Shown in pieces: positions 47,662 through 57,665 of a stretch of DNA of 64,000 nt; positions within the stretch are counted from its first letter, which is position 1; each line of letters opens with the position of its first letter. The notes below the pieces were generated by a model. It was not told the origin of the DNA, did not search any database, and worked only from the letters and a program-made list of their open reading frames with translations. This stretch comes from Atrichornis clamosus. Its lineage: Eukaryota; Chordata; Aves; Passeriformes; Menuridae. The translations under genes and the position numbers were made by a program. The stretch lies in assembly GCA_013400975.1 (NCBI GenBank), contig WBMZ01000260.1, positions 58,490 to 122,489 of the forward strand, given 5' to 3'.

Positions 47662-47958
47662 CTAGGCAATGGGCAACTCATCCCTTTGCTGTTTATTCTC
47701 AAATGCCTTCTTGAAATTCTGTCCCTTTGATGTCGCTTCCTTTATCCCCCTATTCACTAACCCTCTATAACCTGACATGTTATTCCTTCCTTCAATTGTA
47801 TTCTGATCCCAGTTAGGTCTCAATATTGGAAATTTTTGTTCACCAGGTATTCCTCCTTGGGCATCAGGTGGATTTTCTTTTTCCCAGATTCTTATCCCTG
47901 CAATTCGTATCATTTGACTCTCTTCTGAAGTAAATAGAGTCCCCAAAATAGATTGCAT
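47662..47958 (-). pseudogene. gag: capsid core
   Basis: A 98-codon segment with SILGTLFTSEE and a following RPNWD...GRNNMSGYRGL pattern, matching the p30-type capsid of gammaretrovirus-like Gag. It ends in an in-frame TAG (47662-47664). The segment upstream (48013-48366) is in the same frame and is separated by a TGA at 48013-48015. Confidence 0.88.
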
Positions 47959-48012
47959 TTCTTCCCAAGTGTAACTATTTGGACCTAAAAATTGATCTAG
48001 CTGCTCTGCGAA

Positions 48013-48366
48013 TCACAAGGGGTCCTCTATTATGTTACTCACCTCCCTTTTCAATTCTCTTACTTCGGTACTAGTAAGAGGTACATGCACAAATCCTACT
48101 CCCCATGGAGCTCCCTGCATAGGCCCCTCCCACAAGGGAAACATGGAAATATTCACATTAACATTTGAAGGACGTAATGGGAAATTTTGAATGTCTTTCT
48201 TTGACTGCTCTAACTCGGTAATTCTAGTTCTCTGTGATAGCTGTTCTGTCATATCGTGAGATGTTAGCATTTTATTAGAACCAGCCCCACCATGTGGGCT
48301 CACAATTAGATGGGGACCAGCCTCTGCCATTTTGTGGGGAACAGCCCTGCCATGTGGGCTGGCCAT
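48013..48366 (-). pseudogene. gag: capsid N-terminus with atypical leader
   Basis: A 117-codon segment. From about residue 62 it reads like the start of a gamma-type capsid (NFPLRPSN...GVGFVHVPLTSTEVRELK). The preceding 60 residues do not resemble a matrix protein. They derive partly from an imperfect DNA repeat, 'agcccacatgg' on the - strand, seen twice. The nearest ATG is only about 20 bp from the adjacent LTR, far shorter than a normal leader. The 5' part of gag, the packaging region and the primer-binding site therefore appear deleted. Confidence 0.75.
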
Positions 48367-48386
48367 CTCATATCTTTCTTGGCCAT

Positions 48387-48984
48387 TGTAGTGGTTTGGC
48401 CTTGGCTGGGGGCCAAGTGCCCACTACAGCGCTCTATCACTCCCCAGTGGGGCAGGGGAGAGAATAAGATAGAAAACAACTCGTAGGTTGAGATAAAAGC
48501 AGTTTACTAAAGCAAAAGAAAAAAGGACAAGCGAGAGCTTGCACGCACATAAGCAAAGGAAAGTTAATCTTTACTTCCCATCAGTGAGCGATGTTCGGAC
48601 ACTTCCTGGGAAGCAGGGCCTCAGCATGTGGAGTGCTTGCTCTAGAAGGCAAGCATCATAGAATAATGAATGCCCCCCCTTCCTCCTCTCTCCCTTAGCT
48701 TTTATATCTGAGTTGACGTCATATGGTATCGCATATCCCTTTGGTTGATTTGGGTCAGCTGGCCTGGCTGTGTCCCCTCCCAGGATCTTACCCACTCCCA
48801 GCCCTCTTGATGGGGGAAGGAACATTAGAGGGACAGCACTTTTCAGTAGTAGCCAATATGCTGGCATGTTACCAATACCCTTCCAGCTACCAGTGCAAAG
48901 CACAGCACTGTGAGAGCTGCTAAGGGAAAGGTGAACTCTATCTTGGTCAGACTGTGAATTCTAGTGGAACTGTTGTAAAAACTA
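48387..48984 (-). mobile_element. LTR abutting the provirus, probably a solo insertion
   Basis: An LTR of a type I know as common in birds (+ strand start TGTAGTGGTTTGGCCTTGGC). On the - strand a TATAAAA box (48700-48706) precedes an AGTAAA-type signal (48570-48575). A 6-bp direct repeat GGCCAT flanks it at 48381-48386 and 48985-48990. The outer end reads TA where CA is expected, so the duplication is tentative. If true, this is a solo LTR and not the 5' LTR of the provirus. That fits its lack of similarity to the 3' LTR at 41286-41552. Confidence 0.75.
48714..48721. promoter_or_regulatory. Perfect CRE/ATF palindrome TGACGTCA in LTR U3
   Basis: TGACGTCA lies 7 bp upstream, in - orientation, of the LTR's TATAAAA box. 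This octamer is the consensus site for CREB/ATF factors, so the LTR promoter may have been cAMP- or stress-responsive. Binding is inferred from the motif only. Confidence 0.6.
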
Positions 48985-49160
48985 GGCCATCTGCAGGAAT
49001 GGCTTTGTTTTTTCTATCACACCCTTAAAAACACCATGTGAGCACATCTGCAGATTTCTCCATTTTGTCCAGTCTTTTTTATTTCTCCAAATAATGTTGA
49101 CTAATACATTTTTTGTAGTTTTGAGCATCAGAGGCTAGAGAAGAGCTTTCCTGAGTTAAC

Positions 49161-50001
49161 TGTCTTGGGGTGATTCATAATGATAAGGTATCCCAAATCA
49201 TCTGGGTCCGAAAACAGTTACTGTATCTTTAAGGTGGGGGGCGGGGGGGAGGAAGTCGGTTGTCGTGCGGAATTTTGAAAAAAAGAAAGGCGGCTCCAGG
49301 CCCAGGCTTGCTCTCTCTATCTCTATTCGGAGAGTTGGAGGTGTTGCGCAGGGAGAAGCTGCAGCGAGGCTGGCTCCAGCCCCAGGCTCGCGCTCTCTCT
49401 GTCTCTCTCTGTCTCGTCGTTCGGAGAGTCGGAAGCACTGCACTGAGAGAAAACTACAGCGAAGCCTGCTCTGGTTCAAGCCGCCATTAGCCACATCCAG
49501 CCTGGAGGAGAACACCCAGAGTGACTCCAGCCCAGCTGCCCTGCTTTGGCTGCTCCTGCCTCTAGAAAGATGAATTCCCTCTGTGGGTTTCCAGCCGCTG
49601 TATCCGAAGAATCTCAGTCGGAGCTCCAGCCATCGGAAGATAAGCAGAGCGAGAGATAAGCAGAGCGAGAGATAAGAGAGCAGAGTGGGGGCGGTGGGAA
49701 AAAACTGACACCACCTTTCTCTTTGTCCTTCGACCCACACGTTCAGCTCCAAGGCATCATCTTGGGGAGTGTGCCTGGCATTTTGGGTCTCTTTATTTTT
49801 GAGGAGTCCATGGGATTTAGCAGTTTTGGATTTGGTGGTTATTTGCTGTTATTTCTTGACGGTTGCTGTTCTGCTTGTTAGTAAAGTGTTATTTTTTCAC
49901 TTGATCTACTTATATTCATTCTTTATTGGTGGAAAGGGATTATTGTTAATCTAAACTAGATGTATGAACCCCGAGGTTTCTCCTTGTCTTAAACCAAGAA
50001 A
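49161..50001 (+). mobile_element. Probable LTR, + orientation, GC-rich
   Basis: Starts TGTCTTGG and ends CCAAGAAA, an inverted pair with one mismatch (expected CCAAGACA). The middle is GC-rich. A CTTTAAGGTGGGG stretch near 49230 could be the promoter. An AGTAAA-type signal near 49880 is followed by a T-rich region. No target-site duplication was found. It contains an 80/97-bp imperfect tandem duplication (49292-49468). The long open frames on both strands in this segment are a by-product of GC content. Confidence 0.55.
49292..49468 (+). repeat. Imperfect tandem duplication, 80 and about 97 bp
   Basis: Two consecutive units both begin GGCTCCAG(G/C)CCCAGGCT, continue with a CTCTCT-rich stretch and a TTCGGAGAGT(T/C)GGA block, and end GCAGCGAGGCT / ACAGCGAAGCCT. 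The second unit is longer because of extra CTGTCT repeats. Smaller tandem copies of 'gataagcagagcgaga' occur at about 49640-49672. Confidence 0.8.
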
Positions 50002-50326
50002 CTGTTGAAGGCAACTTTAAAAAAAAATAGTCATGATTTTAGCTTAACATTCAAGGTAAAGGGAAACTAGAACATGGGTGTTGAATTGAAGCCAAGGAGT
50101 TTGTGGGCTTGTATTGGTTCAAAACGACTGAGAATTAAACTCCAAACAAACCACTTCCTTTCCCTCTGGCTTCTCAGGTGAGAGAGGAACAGAGGCAGAG
50201 ACTATGGGTTGAGACTGCAATTTACTGAAAACAAACAGCAATGGAATACGAAACGTTAACAGCAACAATATTTATAATTAAAGTATACAAAAAAGAAGCT
50301 GATTTACACACAAAAGGTGCACACCG

Positions 50327-50880
50327 TGATATGCGGACAAGACTCTACAACTTAAGTTGTAAAGTAGGTATGTTTATTCAGCGCTGGGCACAGTGGGGGA
50401 ATCACTCCTCCGAAAACATGCGCGCCCTCAGCAGAGCTTCTCTCCGTATTTATTCCTTATAACGTTACATATGCATTGTATTTCTCAATACGCCTATACA
50501 TATTCATAACCTATCCCCGCTTTGTATTATAATAAGTTTAAAATTCCTTTCCATGTGTTTGCGCCTGCACAGTGCCTCCTGGTGGTCGTGGGCAGGGGTC
50601 TCGGGATGAAGTAAATGAGTCTTCCTCAGGGTTGAACTTTTCACCTTTCTGTCTTGCGCATGCTCTCTGAATCCCTAGCCCAAGTCTAAACCTCAGCTCT
50701 AGCTTTAGCCAGTTTAGGGGTCCAGGGGCACATGCTGGGTCACCGTTCTTTCTTTTTGTCAATAGCTCAGCCTACTCCCATTCTGCTTTAGCAAGCACAA
50801 TAAATGTTAAGCAAGCAATACCTTGTTTTAGTAAACAGCTCTTAATAAATCATTCTTTAGTCCTATATGTCCCTGTATCA
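50327..50880 (-). mobile_element. Solo LTR, TGATA...TATCA ends
   Basis: Inverted ends TGATA and TATCA. Flanks ACCG (50323-50326) and ACCA (50881-50884) agree in three of four bases; the difference is a CG to CA change, as expected for CpG decay of a 4-bp duplication. On the - strand a TATAAGG box (50456-50462) precedes AATAAA (50373-50378). It shares terminal type and short blocks (ACATATTCAT, CTGGTGGTCGT) with the LTRs at 29240 and 33879, so it is a related family but is GC-richer. Confidence 0.75.
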
Positions 50881-50902
50881 ACCATCTAAACTCAGTTCCA
50901 CC

Positions 50903-51260
50903 TGTTGGCTGAAGACAGAGACAAGATGGCTGACATTTCTGCAACTGGCACCACATTACCTCTCCAAGTCAAAAGCAAGGATGGCAAACACTCTCTGCAG
51001 ATGGCATTTCCCTTCCCCAAACCCAAGACAATGAAAAACAATAACGGACAAACAACCATAAAAGCCAGATTGTCCGTGTTGCGCTGCGCCGCTCGCTCCA
51101 CTCTGTTGCGCTGTTCCACTCTGCTGGGCTTGGCTGTGTTTGGCAGTATTCAGCTGGGCTTGTCTGGGCTTGGTCCAGCCCCTGTGTTTGCCCATCTTCG
51201 CACAGCTAGCGTTTGATTCTGCTTGGCCCCACTCCTCTTGGCTCTGCTCTATTGCCAGAG
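50903..51260 (+). repeat. Unclassified GC-rich repeat-like segment
   Basis: CpG-containing segment with a CATAAAAGCC TATA-like site near 51056-51066, followed by CTGGGCTTG-type short repeats. It resembles the promoter and R region of an LTR but I could not define ends or a target duplication. It adjoins the 50327-50880 LTR. Confidence 0.35.
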
Positions 51261-51385
51261 TATGACCATTGGCATGAAATGAGAAGTAATAAATGTGTAT
51301 GTACTTTTTTTTGACAAATATCTGCTATACTGTAGGTATTTATACAGTTTTCTTGACGGGTACCTATACTGCAGTATACAATATA

Positions 51386-51391
<6 letters not shown>

Positions 51392-51428
<37 letters not shown>
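51392..51428. repeat. (TG)n microsatellite, about 18 units
   Basis: Uninterrupted TG dinucleotide run of 37 bases. Likely polymorphic in length. Confidence 0.95.
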
Positions 51429-51429
<1 letters not shown>

Positions 51430-54400
51430 TTTGATCACGCTGTGCAAAAATTAAAACTTCCCTGATTTTTCTTATAATAGCAAATTTCATCTTTCTTCCA
51501 TTTGCTGACAGAAGGGTTGGTGGAAAGAAAAGATAAAATGATAATACGTAGCTTATAGCTGAGGTAAGAGCTATAGATTAAGTTTAGGTTTATTAGAATT
51601 ATAGATTATTTAGGTATTAGAAACAATTTACAAAAAAAGGATGAAGGAAAATAAAAGGATGAGGGTTCAAAGATTTGTCAGGAAAAGGAATTAATTACAC
51701 AGCTTTATAGTACAGATTCTGTCAAACTTATGAACTATAGAATTGGTTATTTGTGTTCTCTTTTACCTTGTATTTATACTCTGTTACACTTTTTCGGTAG
51801 ATGTTTCCATACTGGCTTGGAGATTTTTTTCAGTCATGTGGGTTTATTCTTTCCTGGCATTTTGGATTTTTGTTTGTTTGTTTGTTTGATTGTGGGATGG
51901 GTTTAGGGTTTTTTGTGTTGTTTGTTTTGGGGTTTTTTAACCTGACTAATTTTTATTTTTTGTGAGGAGTTTCACTTGGAATGGAATGGCTCTCTTGAAG
52001 AAGGAAGAAAGGCAGCTAAACCTCTCCAGATTATTTGCTCACTACTATTTGTCTTACTAACTTTTTTTTTTTAAGTTTCTTTATTCTAAACAGTTTTCTA
52101 ATGCTATTAGATGCTTTCTTGTGACTATCTCATCTCAGTTTATTTACTTTGATTCTGCTCTTTAGGCTGTGTGTTTACTTTGCACCATTTTTTGCCTCTT
52201 CAATAAGACCTACATCCACAGAACTAAGAATGCTTTTTTTCACATTAATTATAGCTATTACAATATAGTACTGTCTTACACCATATTTTGTTTCCTTCAG
52301 TAAAAGTTTATATGTATTTAACTATTTTCAACCATTGAAACTGTTGTTTAAACTTGTATTTAAAAATGTACAGTTTATTTTACACTGCAGTGCTTTACTC
52401 TCTGTGTCATGCATATATCATAACCTACCTGTCTACCAGCAGCACTGCCCTGCTCAACTTTGAAAGCACTGTTACAGGACTTTTGGCAAAAGGACCATCC
52501 ATTCTGCATAATGCACAAGTATCTATCATAAGCAATGTGCAATGTTTTAAACTACTGCTATATTGTTCATCCATGCAAAACTGTGAGATCTCTCTTCATT
52601 TTAATATTTTTGGAAAATGTGAAAATGCATACAGAGCTTTTTTTAAATTTAGCACAAAAATTATTAAACATTATTTTTATTATTTTTTAATAATTTGTTT
52701 TCAAAGTTTATAATATTCTTGGTTTTTCCACCAGCTCTTTCATTACACTAGTCAACCTGTAAAGTATGTACTAATTCTACTAAAAAATATTTGGAATATT
52801 TTCTGAGAATACTCATTCTTCAGTACACTCAGGTACAATTTGTACCAGACTATTGTTCCCCCCAGAATATCTTCTGGCATTAATTCATTTTTAAAAATCA
52901 GTTTTTCTGCAGCACTTTTCCCATGGAAATACTGTAAGCCTTAGCTAAGTCATTGCTCTGAGTACCTTCTGCCTACCTGCAATTCTCCACTGAAGTTTTG
53001 CAGGCATCAGGTTTTCAACTGAATATAATCAACCTTACTTGAATAATAGGGCCGAGAACTTGGCATTTGTTATAAACCACAACTAGATCTCTCTCTGTAA
53101 ATGAAATCTGGGGACAGGATTGGAGGAGAGGGAGGAGGGTTAGGGGTATTTTTTTCAGATCTGACTGGAAATATATAGAGCAGCATTGGTTATGACTGAA
53201 AATACGGTGACCAAAATAAGCAACTTCTTTTTTTTTAAGTAGGTAAATGCCTAAGGACTGTTCAGGGCAAGACCTCAAACAGCACCATGCATGTGGTGTG
53301 TTTGTAGTTAACCAGCTATTCCTAACTTTGGATAAATTTCTGGAATTGGAATACAAATTGAGGTAATCTGCAGGTTGCTTGTTTTGTCATCCAGTTCTCT
53401 TACAGGACTAAATCCCAGATAGATTTGCACTCAAGTCTAGGAATATTGTTTCTTAAACTCTGGTTTACTCTCTTCAATACATTATTCTAATTACAAAATA
53501 CACATTTTATAAAGGTTTTATATATTGTTTTGCAAAGATACATTCAGAAAGCTGAGCGAAACCAGAACTATGTCTTCATATTCCTATTGACTTTGTAGTT
53601 AAGTGCACAAAATAACACAGCGTGGTAATATATACTATGTCTTTTGTCTTACCTGACTACCTTTATTGTTGCATCAGTTAGAATTAGAATTAGGTCATAG
53701 GACCCCACTTCTAATTTGTTGACTTCTAATCTGACCAACCATGACAGAATACAGAATGTGAATAAAGATGTTTCACAATTCATCTTTCCCATAGAGGAGC
53801 TGTTTGCTATCAGACCTTTAGTCTCTTAAGGTGAAAAGGGAATGGAGCAACTTCAATATACAAAGGAAAGAAACCCCCAGCATCATGAGTTTTCTAACTT
53901 CTTGGGCTGTCCACCTCAGTTGTTTCCTCTTTTGTTTGACTAACAAATAAGTAGTATAACCTCGATCAAACCTCTTGATGCTTATTCATTTTATGCTTGG
54001 TGCATTTAAACCCCATCTTGGTCTATTAAAAGGCGGTATTTCGCGTTCTTCCTTTTCTGTAACCTCATTATTTTGTTAAATGAACTCAGTTGTACCAGTG
54101 CCAGTCTCCTGAGGCTGCTGTGAGAAAGTGAAGAATTCCAAGAATGAGGCCTGGGGAATAGGCTGCTTTGATGAGGATATATAGCCTTCCAGAGATTTAA
54201 TATGTTGTTGGGTTCAGGGGAGAACATAGACTGTTTTGTTGGTTTTCTAATGTTTTCTGACAGATATGTTTAACCAGCTTTGGATACCTTCCAGACTAGT
54301 CAGCAGCCTTCTGAAGCCTTCTAATTCCCATGTTCAATTAAGGACAAAAATATTTTGCTTTATTTGCATAAAAATATTATTGATTAGGCAGGCACTAATT

Positions 54401-55706
54401 TAATTCAGATGAAATTAGACTTTATGTAAAATGACATTAATGCAGATAAACTTTATCAAGGTATGGCATAAAGCTTTAGAATGAGATCAATTTTAAAGCT
54501 GTTTACTTTTCTTAATTGTGCTTTTTATGGTAAGTAGACCCCCATGACAAAAAGCACCACTCTCCTTCTTTGAATTGTTCCTTGCTTTACAGTGGTATTT
54601 CTCCCATCTTCATCAATACAGATCAAAAGTATTGGCTCTTATCTGCAAATCAGTGTGTGGTCCGAAGGAAATAACACAGGTTCCCGGAGGCTAAGTAATT
54701 ATTTTTGTGCATGAAAGGTTTATTTTAGGACTGTTACAGTTGCGAGGTCCATGCTTGGTGTGATGGGGTGGGAAAGCACTGCCCACTCACCTTGGCTGCC
54801 TTTTGTCCCTATGTACACCCACGCACAATTCAAATTATTTCACCCCCTTCTCTAATAAGAAAGGAATGCTATTTACATTCAGCCTGTGGGAAATGAAAGA
54901 TAACATGGCCTTCAACCTCCACATATAGTGTAGTATTCTTACATATAGTAAGAATGGTGTTTGGGCCACAGGTATATAGCCCTTTGCTGTCCCTTGTTGA
55001 TATATCTTCTGGGGAAAAACTTCCTGCCCTAACAATCAGACACTTAAAAATGCTTAAAGTATGTCTCACTAACATGGTTAATGTCAGGAAATTGTATAAT
55101 TTTGTTTGTAAGAGTGATCATGAGATAGTCTCGTGTTTTCTACAAAATGAACAGTATTTTTTAACATTTTAAATTTCATATGAGTCTTACCTTACGGATG
55201 CAGTACTAAAAACAACAGTTTGTATTTAACTTCATTACTGTTTTTGTGGGCAAAAAAATATGGATTTTTCCTTTCCTTTTTGATGCTTTTCAAAATCCAT
55301 AAACTAAAATCTGTTTCATAATAGATTTTAATAGAAATAGAATATAACAGAAAACTAAGAAAATTGGATGAAGTAGTAAAAGGTGAGGGTGTGAAAACTG
55401 CTATTTTTGAAAGTTTACTGAACCATATTGACTCCAAAGTAGGTAATGTGGTTGTTGTTGGATGAGAATACTGTCAGTTCTTATGTGCATACATGGCAAT
55501 CCATGGCATACAGGGGCCTAAAAGACTAAGAGCTATTGGGGCCAACACATGGCCCCACTGTAATAGAAGCCTTCATTTTCTCCAAATTCTGTGTGCATAA
55601 GGTATAACAGGACTGCTTAGATATTTCATGAGATAAATGTCTTTATTTCCTCCCCAAACCCCAAAATAGATTTCTTATCATGTTTCCATATAATAGACCT
55701 TAAATA
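51430..55706. other. Non-coding stretch
   Basis: AT-rich, no recognised gene or interspersed repeat. Contains a (TTTG)5 simple repeat at 51869-51888. The longest open frame (52354-52713) is hydrophobic and AT-driven, without recognisable content. Confidence 0.55.
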
Positions 55707-56036
55707 TGATAGAATCAGAGAATGGTTTGAGTTGAAAGGGGTCTTAAAGATAATATCATTCCAACCTCCCTGCTGTGGGTAGAGACACCTTCTACTAGAC
55801 CAGGTTGCTCAAACTCCTCCAACTGGGCCTTGAGTGCCACCAGGGATGGGATATCCACAACTTCTCTGGACAGCCTCTTCCAGTGTCTCACTACCTGCAG
55901 AGTAAAGAATTTCTTCCTAACATCTAATCTAAATCTCTCATCTTTTAGTTTAAAATCGTTCCCCTTTGTCTTATCACTATCTGCCTGTGTAAAATGTCAC
56001 TCTCCTTCAATTTGCAGTAACTTTTCTACGATTTGT
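55707..56036 (-). mobile_element. CR1 LINE 3'-end copy (first of two)
   Basis: Reversed CR1 3'-end blocks on +: 'aatcagagaatggtttgagt', 'accaggttgctcaaactcct', 'acaacttctctggacagcct' and 'gtctcactacctgcagagta'. It ends where a second CR1 3' end begins at about 56037, so two CR1 copies lie head to tail in the same orientation. Confidence 0.88.
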
Positions 56037-57665
56037 AGATACATAGAAACATAGGCTATTCTGAGTTGGAAGGGACTCACAAGGATCATTGAAGTCCAAC
56101 TCCTGGCCCTTCCCCAAGAGTCACACCTTGTGCCTGAGAGTGCTGTCCAAACACTTCTTGAACTCTGGCAGGCTGTGACCACTTCCTTGGGGATCTTCTT
56201 CTGGTGCCTAACCACCTCTGGGTGAAGAACCGTTTGCTGATATCCAGCCTAAACCTCCCCTCACATAGCTTCATGCCATTCCCTTGTGTCCTGTCACTGG
56301 TCACTAGAAAGATCAGTGTCTGCCCCTCCTCTTCCCATCACAAGGAATTTGCAGACTGCAATCAAGTCTCCACTCAGTCTTCTCCAGGCTGAACAGACCA
56401 AATGACTTCAGCCACTCCTCATATGGATTCCCATAGGCCCTTCACCATCTTTGAAGCCTTCCTTTGGATGCTTTCTAATATTGCAGCACCGAGAACTGCA
56501 CACAGGACTCAAGATGAGGCTGCAGCACCTCAGAGCAGAGTGGGACAATCACCTCCCTTGACCAGTTGGGGATGCTGTGCCTGATGCACGCCAGGACATG
56601 ATTGGCCCTCCTGCCAAGGCACACTGTTGAGTCATATTCAACTTGCCATTGACCAGGACCCTTTGAGGTCCCTTTCCACTGTGCTGTTCTCCAGCCTCTC
56701 CTTCCCCAGTCTGGCCATACATCCAGGGTTGCCCAGTCCCAGGTGCAGAATCCAGTGCTTGCCCTTGTTTAAACTTCTTCCGGTTGGTGATTGCTCATCT
56801 CTTTAATTTGTTGAGGTGTCTCTGCAGGGCTTTTCTGCCTTAAAGGGAGTCAACAGTTCCTCTCAATCTAGTATCATTGGCAAGCTTTCTTAGCATCCCT
56901 TCAAGTCCTTCACCCAAGTCCTTTATGATGATGTTGAGGACCACTGGGCCTAAGATGGAGCCCTGTGGAAGCCCTCTATTGACCGGTCATCAGCCAGATG
57001 TCACCCCATTCAGTACAGCTCCTTGTGCCTAGCCTGTGCATGGCACACCCATTGCATGATACCTTTATCCAGCTGTGTGCTGGACATTTTGTCCAGAAGG
57101 ATGCTGTGAGAGATGGTATCAAAACCTTTACTGAAATCCAAAAAGGCTACATTAGCTGACTTCTCTTGATCAACTAGGTGGATTGCTTTGTGATAAAAGG
57201 AAATTAAGTTTGGCAAGCAAGACTTTCCCCTTATGAGAAGCTATGTTGGCTGTGACTGATGACTGCATTGTCCTTCGGGTGTTTTTCAATACCTCACACA
57301 ATAAACTTTGCCTTAATTTTACCAGTGACTGAAGTGAGACTGGCAGGTCTGTAATTTCCAGAGTCCTCTTTCTTGCCCTTCTTGAAAATTGGGACAACAT
57401 TCCAGTCAACTAGGACCTCTCTGAATTCCCAAGACCTTTCAGAAATCATTGAGTGAGGCCTCACAATGCCATCAGCTGGTTCTGAGTATTCTCAGATGAA
57501 TCCCATTAGGCCCCATACATGTATAGGGATACAACTGAGGCAGCAGATCCTGCACAAGTTCAGGGTCAGCTAGGAGTCCATTATTCTCACAGCCATGGTC
57601 CTCCAGATCAGGGCACTGGGAGCCCCATAGCCCATTACTGGTGTTAAAGACAGAGCAAAGAAAGA
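56037..57665 (-). mobile_element. CR1 LINE with degraded reverse transcriptase
   Basis: A second CR1 of a different subfamily, about 1.6 kb, 5'-truncated. It includes the 3' UTR and much of the RT domain of ORF2. On the - strand the RT blocks appear in order: a NYRPASLTSVTGK block near 57340, VAFLDFSKGFDT (57010-57216 frame, first catalytic Asp kept), SILGPVVLN near 56930, and then LANDT at 56870-56881. The last is where the second catalytic pair should be; its first Asp is replaced by Asn. Stops and frameshifts separate the blocks. Non-functional. Confidence 0.9.
57010..57216 (-). pseudogene. CR1 ORF2 reverse-transcriptase fragment
   Basis: A 68-codon open segment with HLVDQEKSANVAFLDFSKGF, the motif A region of CR1 RT, followed by SILLDKMSSTQLDKG. 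It lies inside the larger CR1 copy and is flanked by frame breaks on both sides. Motif A Asp is present. Confidence 0.9.

Larger units (their letters stand above)
41286..48380 (-). mobile_element. Decayed class I (gammaretrovirus-like) provirus
   Basis: Read on the - strand, the order is gag, pol, env, 3' LTR. Assignment to class I rests on the capsid style, the RT palm, the GPF-type integrase C-terminus and the disulfide-type TM of env. Gag lacks a recognisable matrix domain and the 5' leader, so the 5' end is deleted. The protease active-site triad (DTG/DSG) was not found between gag and RT. All genes carry stops, and pol also carries frameshifts, so no functional protein is encoded. A possible affiliation is the avian recombinant lineage with gamma-like gag-pol and alpharetrovirus-like env (the TgERV-F type), inferred from the env CX7CC region. 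It is not tested here. Confidence 0.9.

Noticed and set aside
41286..48984. Complete provirus with LTRs at both ends
   Set aside because: The two LTRs look unrelated, and the 5' leader, primer-binding site and matrix are missing.
49198..49752. 184-codon - strand open frame
   Set aside because: Lies in a GC-rich, tandemly duplicated LTR-like segment, is Ser/Leu/Arg-rich from CTCTCT repeats, and is mirrored by open frames on the + strand.
52354..52713. 119-codon + strand hydrophobic frame
   Set aside because: Phe/Tyr/Leu-rich composition expected from AT-rich DNA; no motif.
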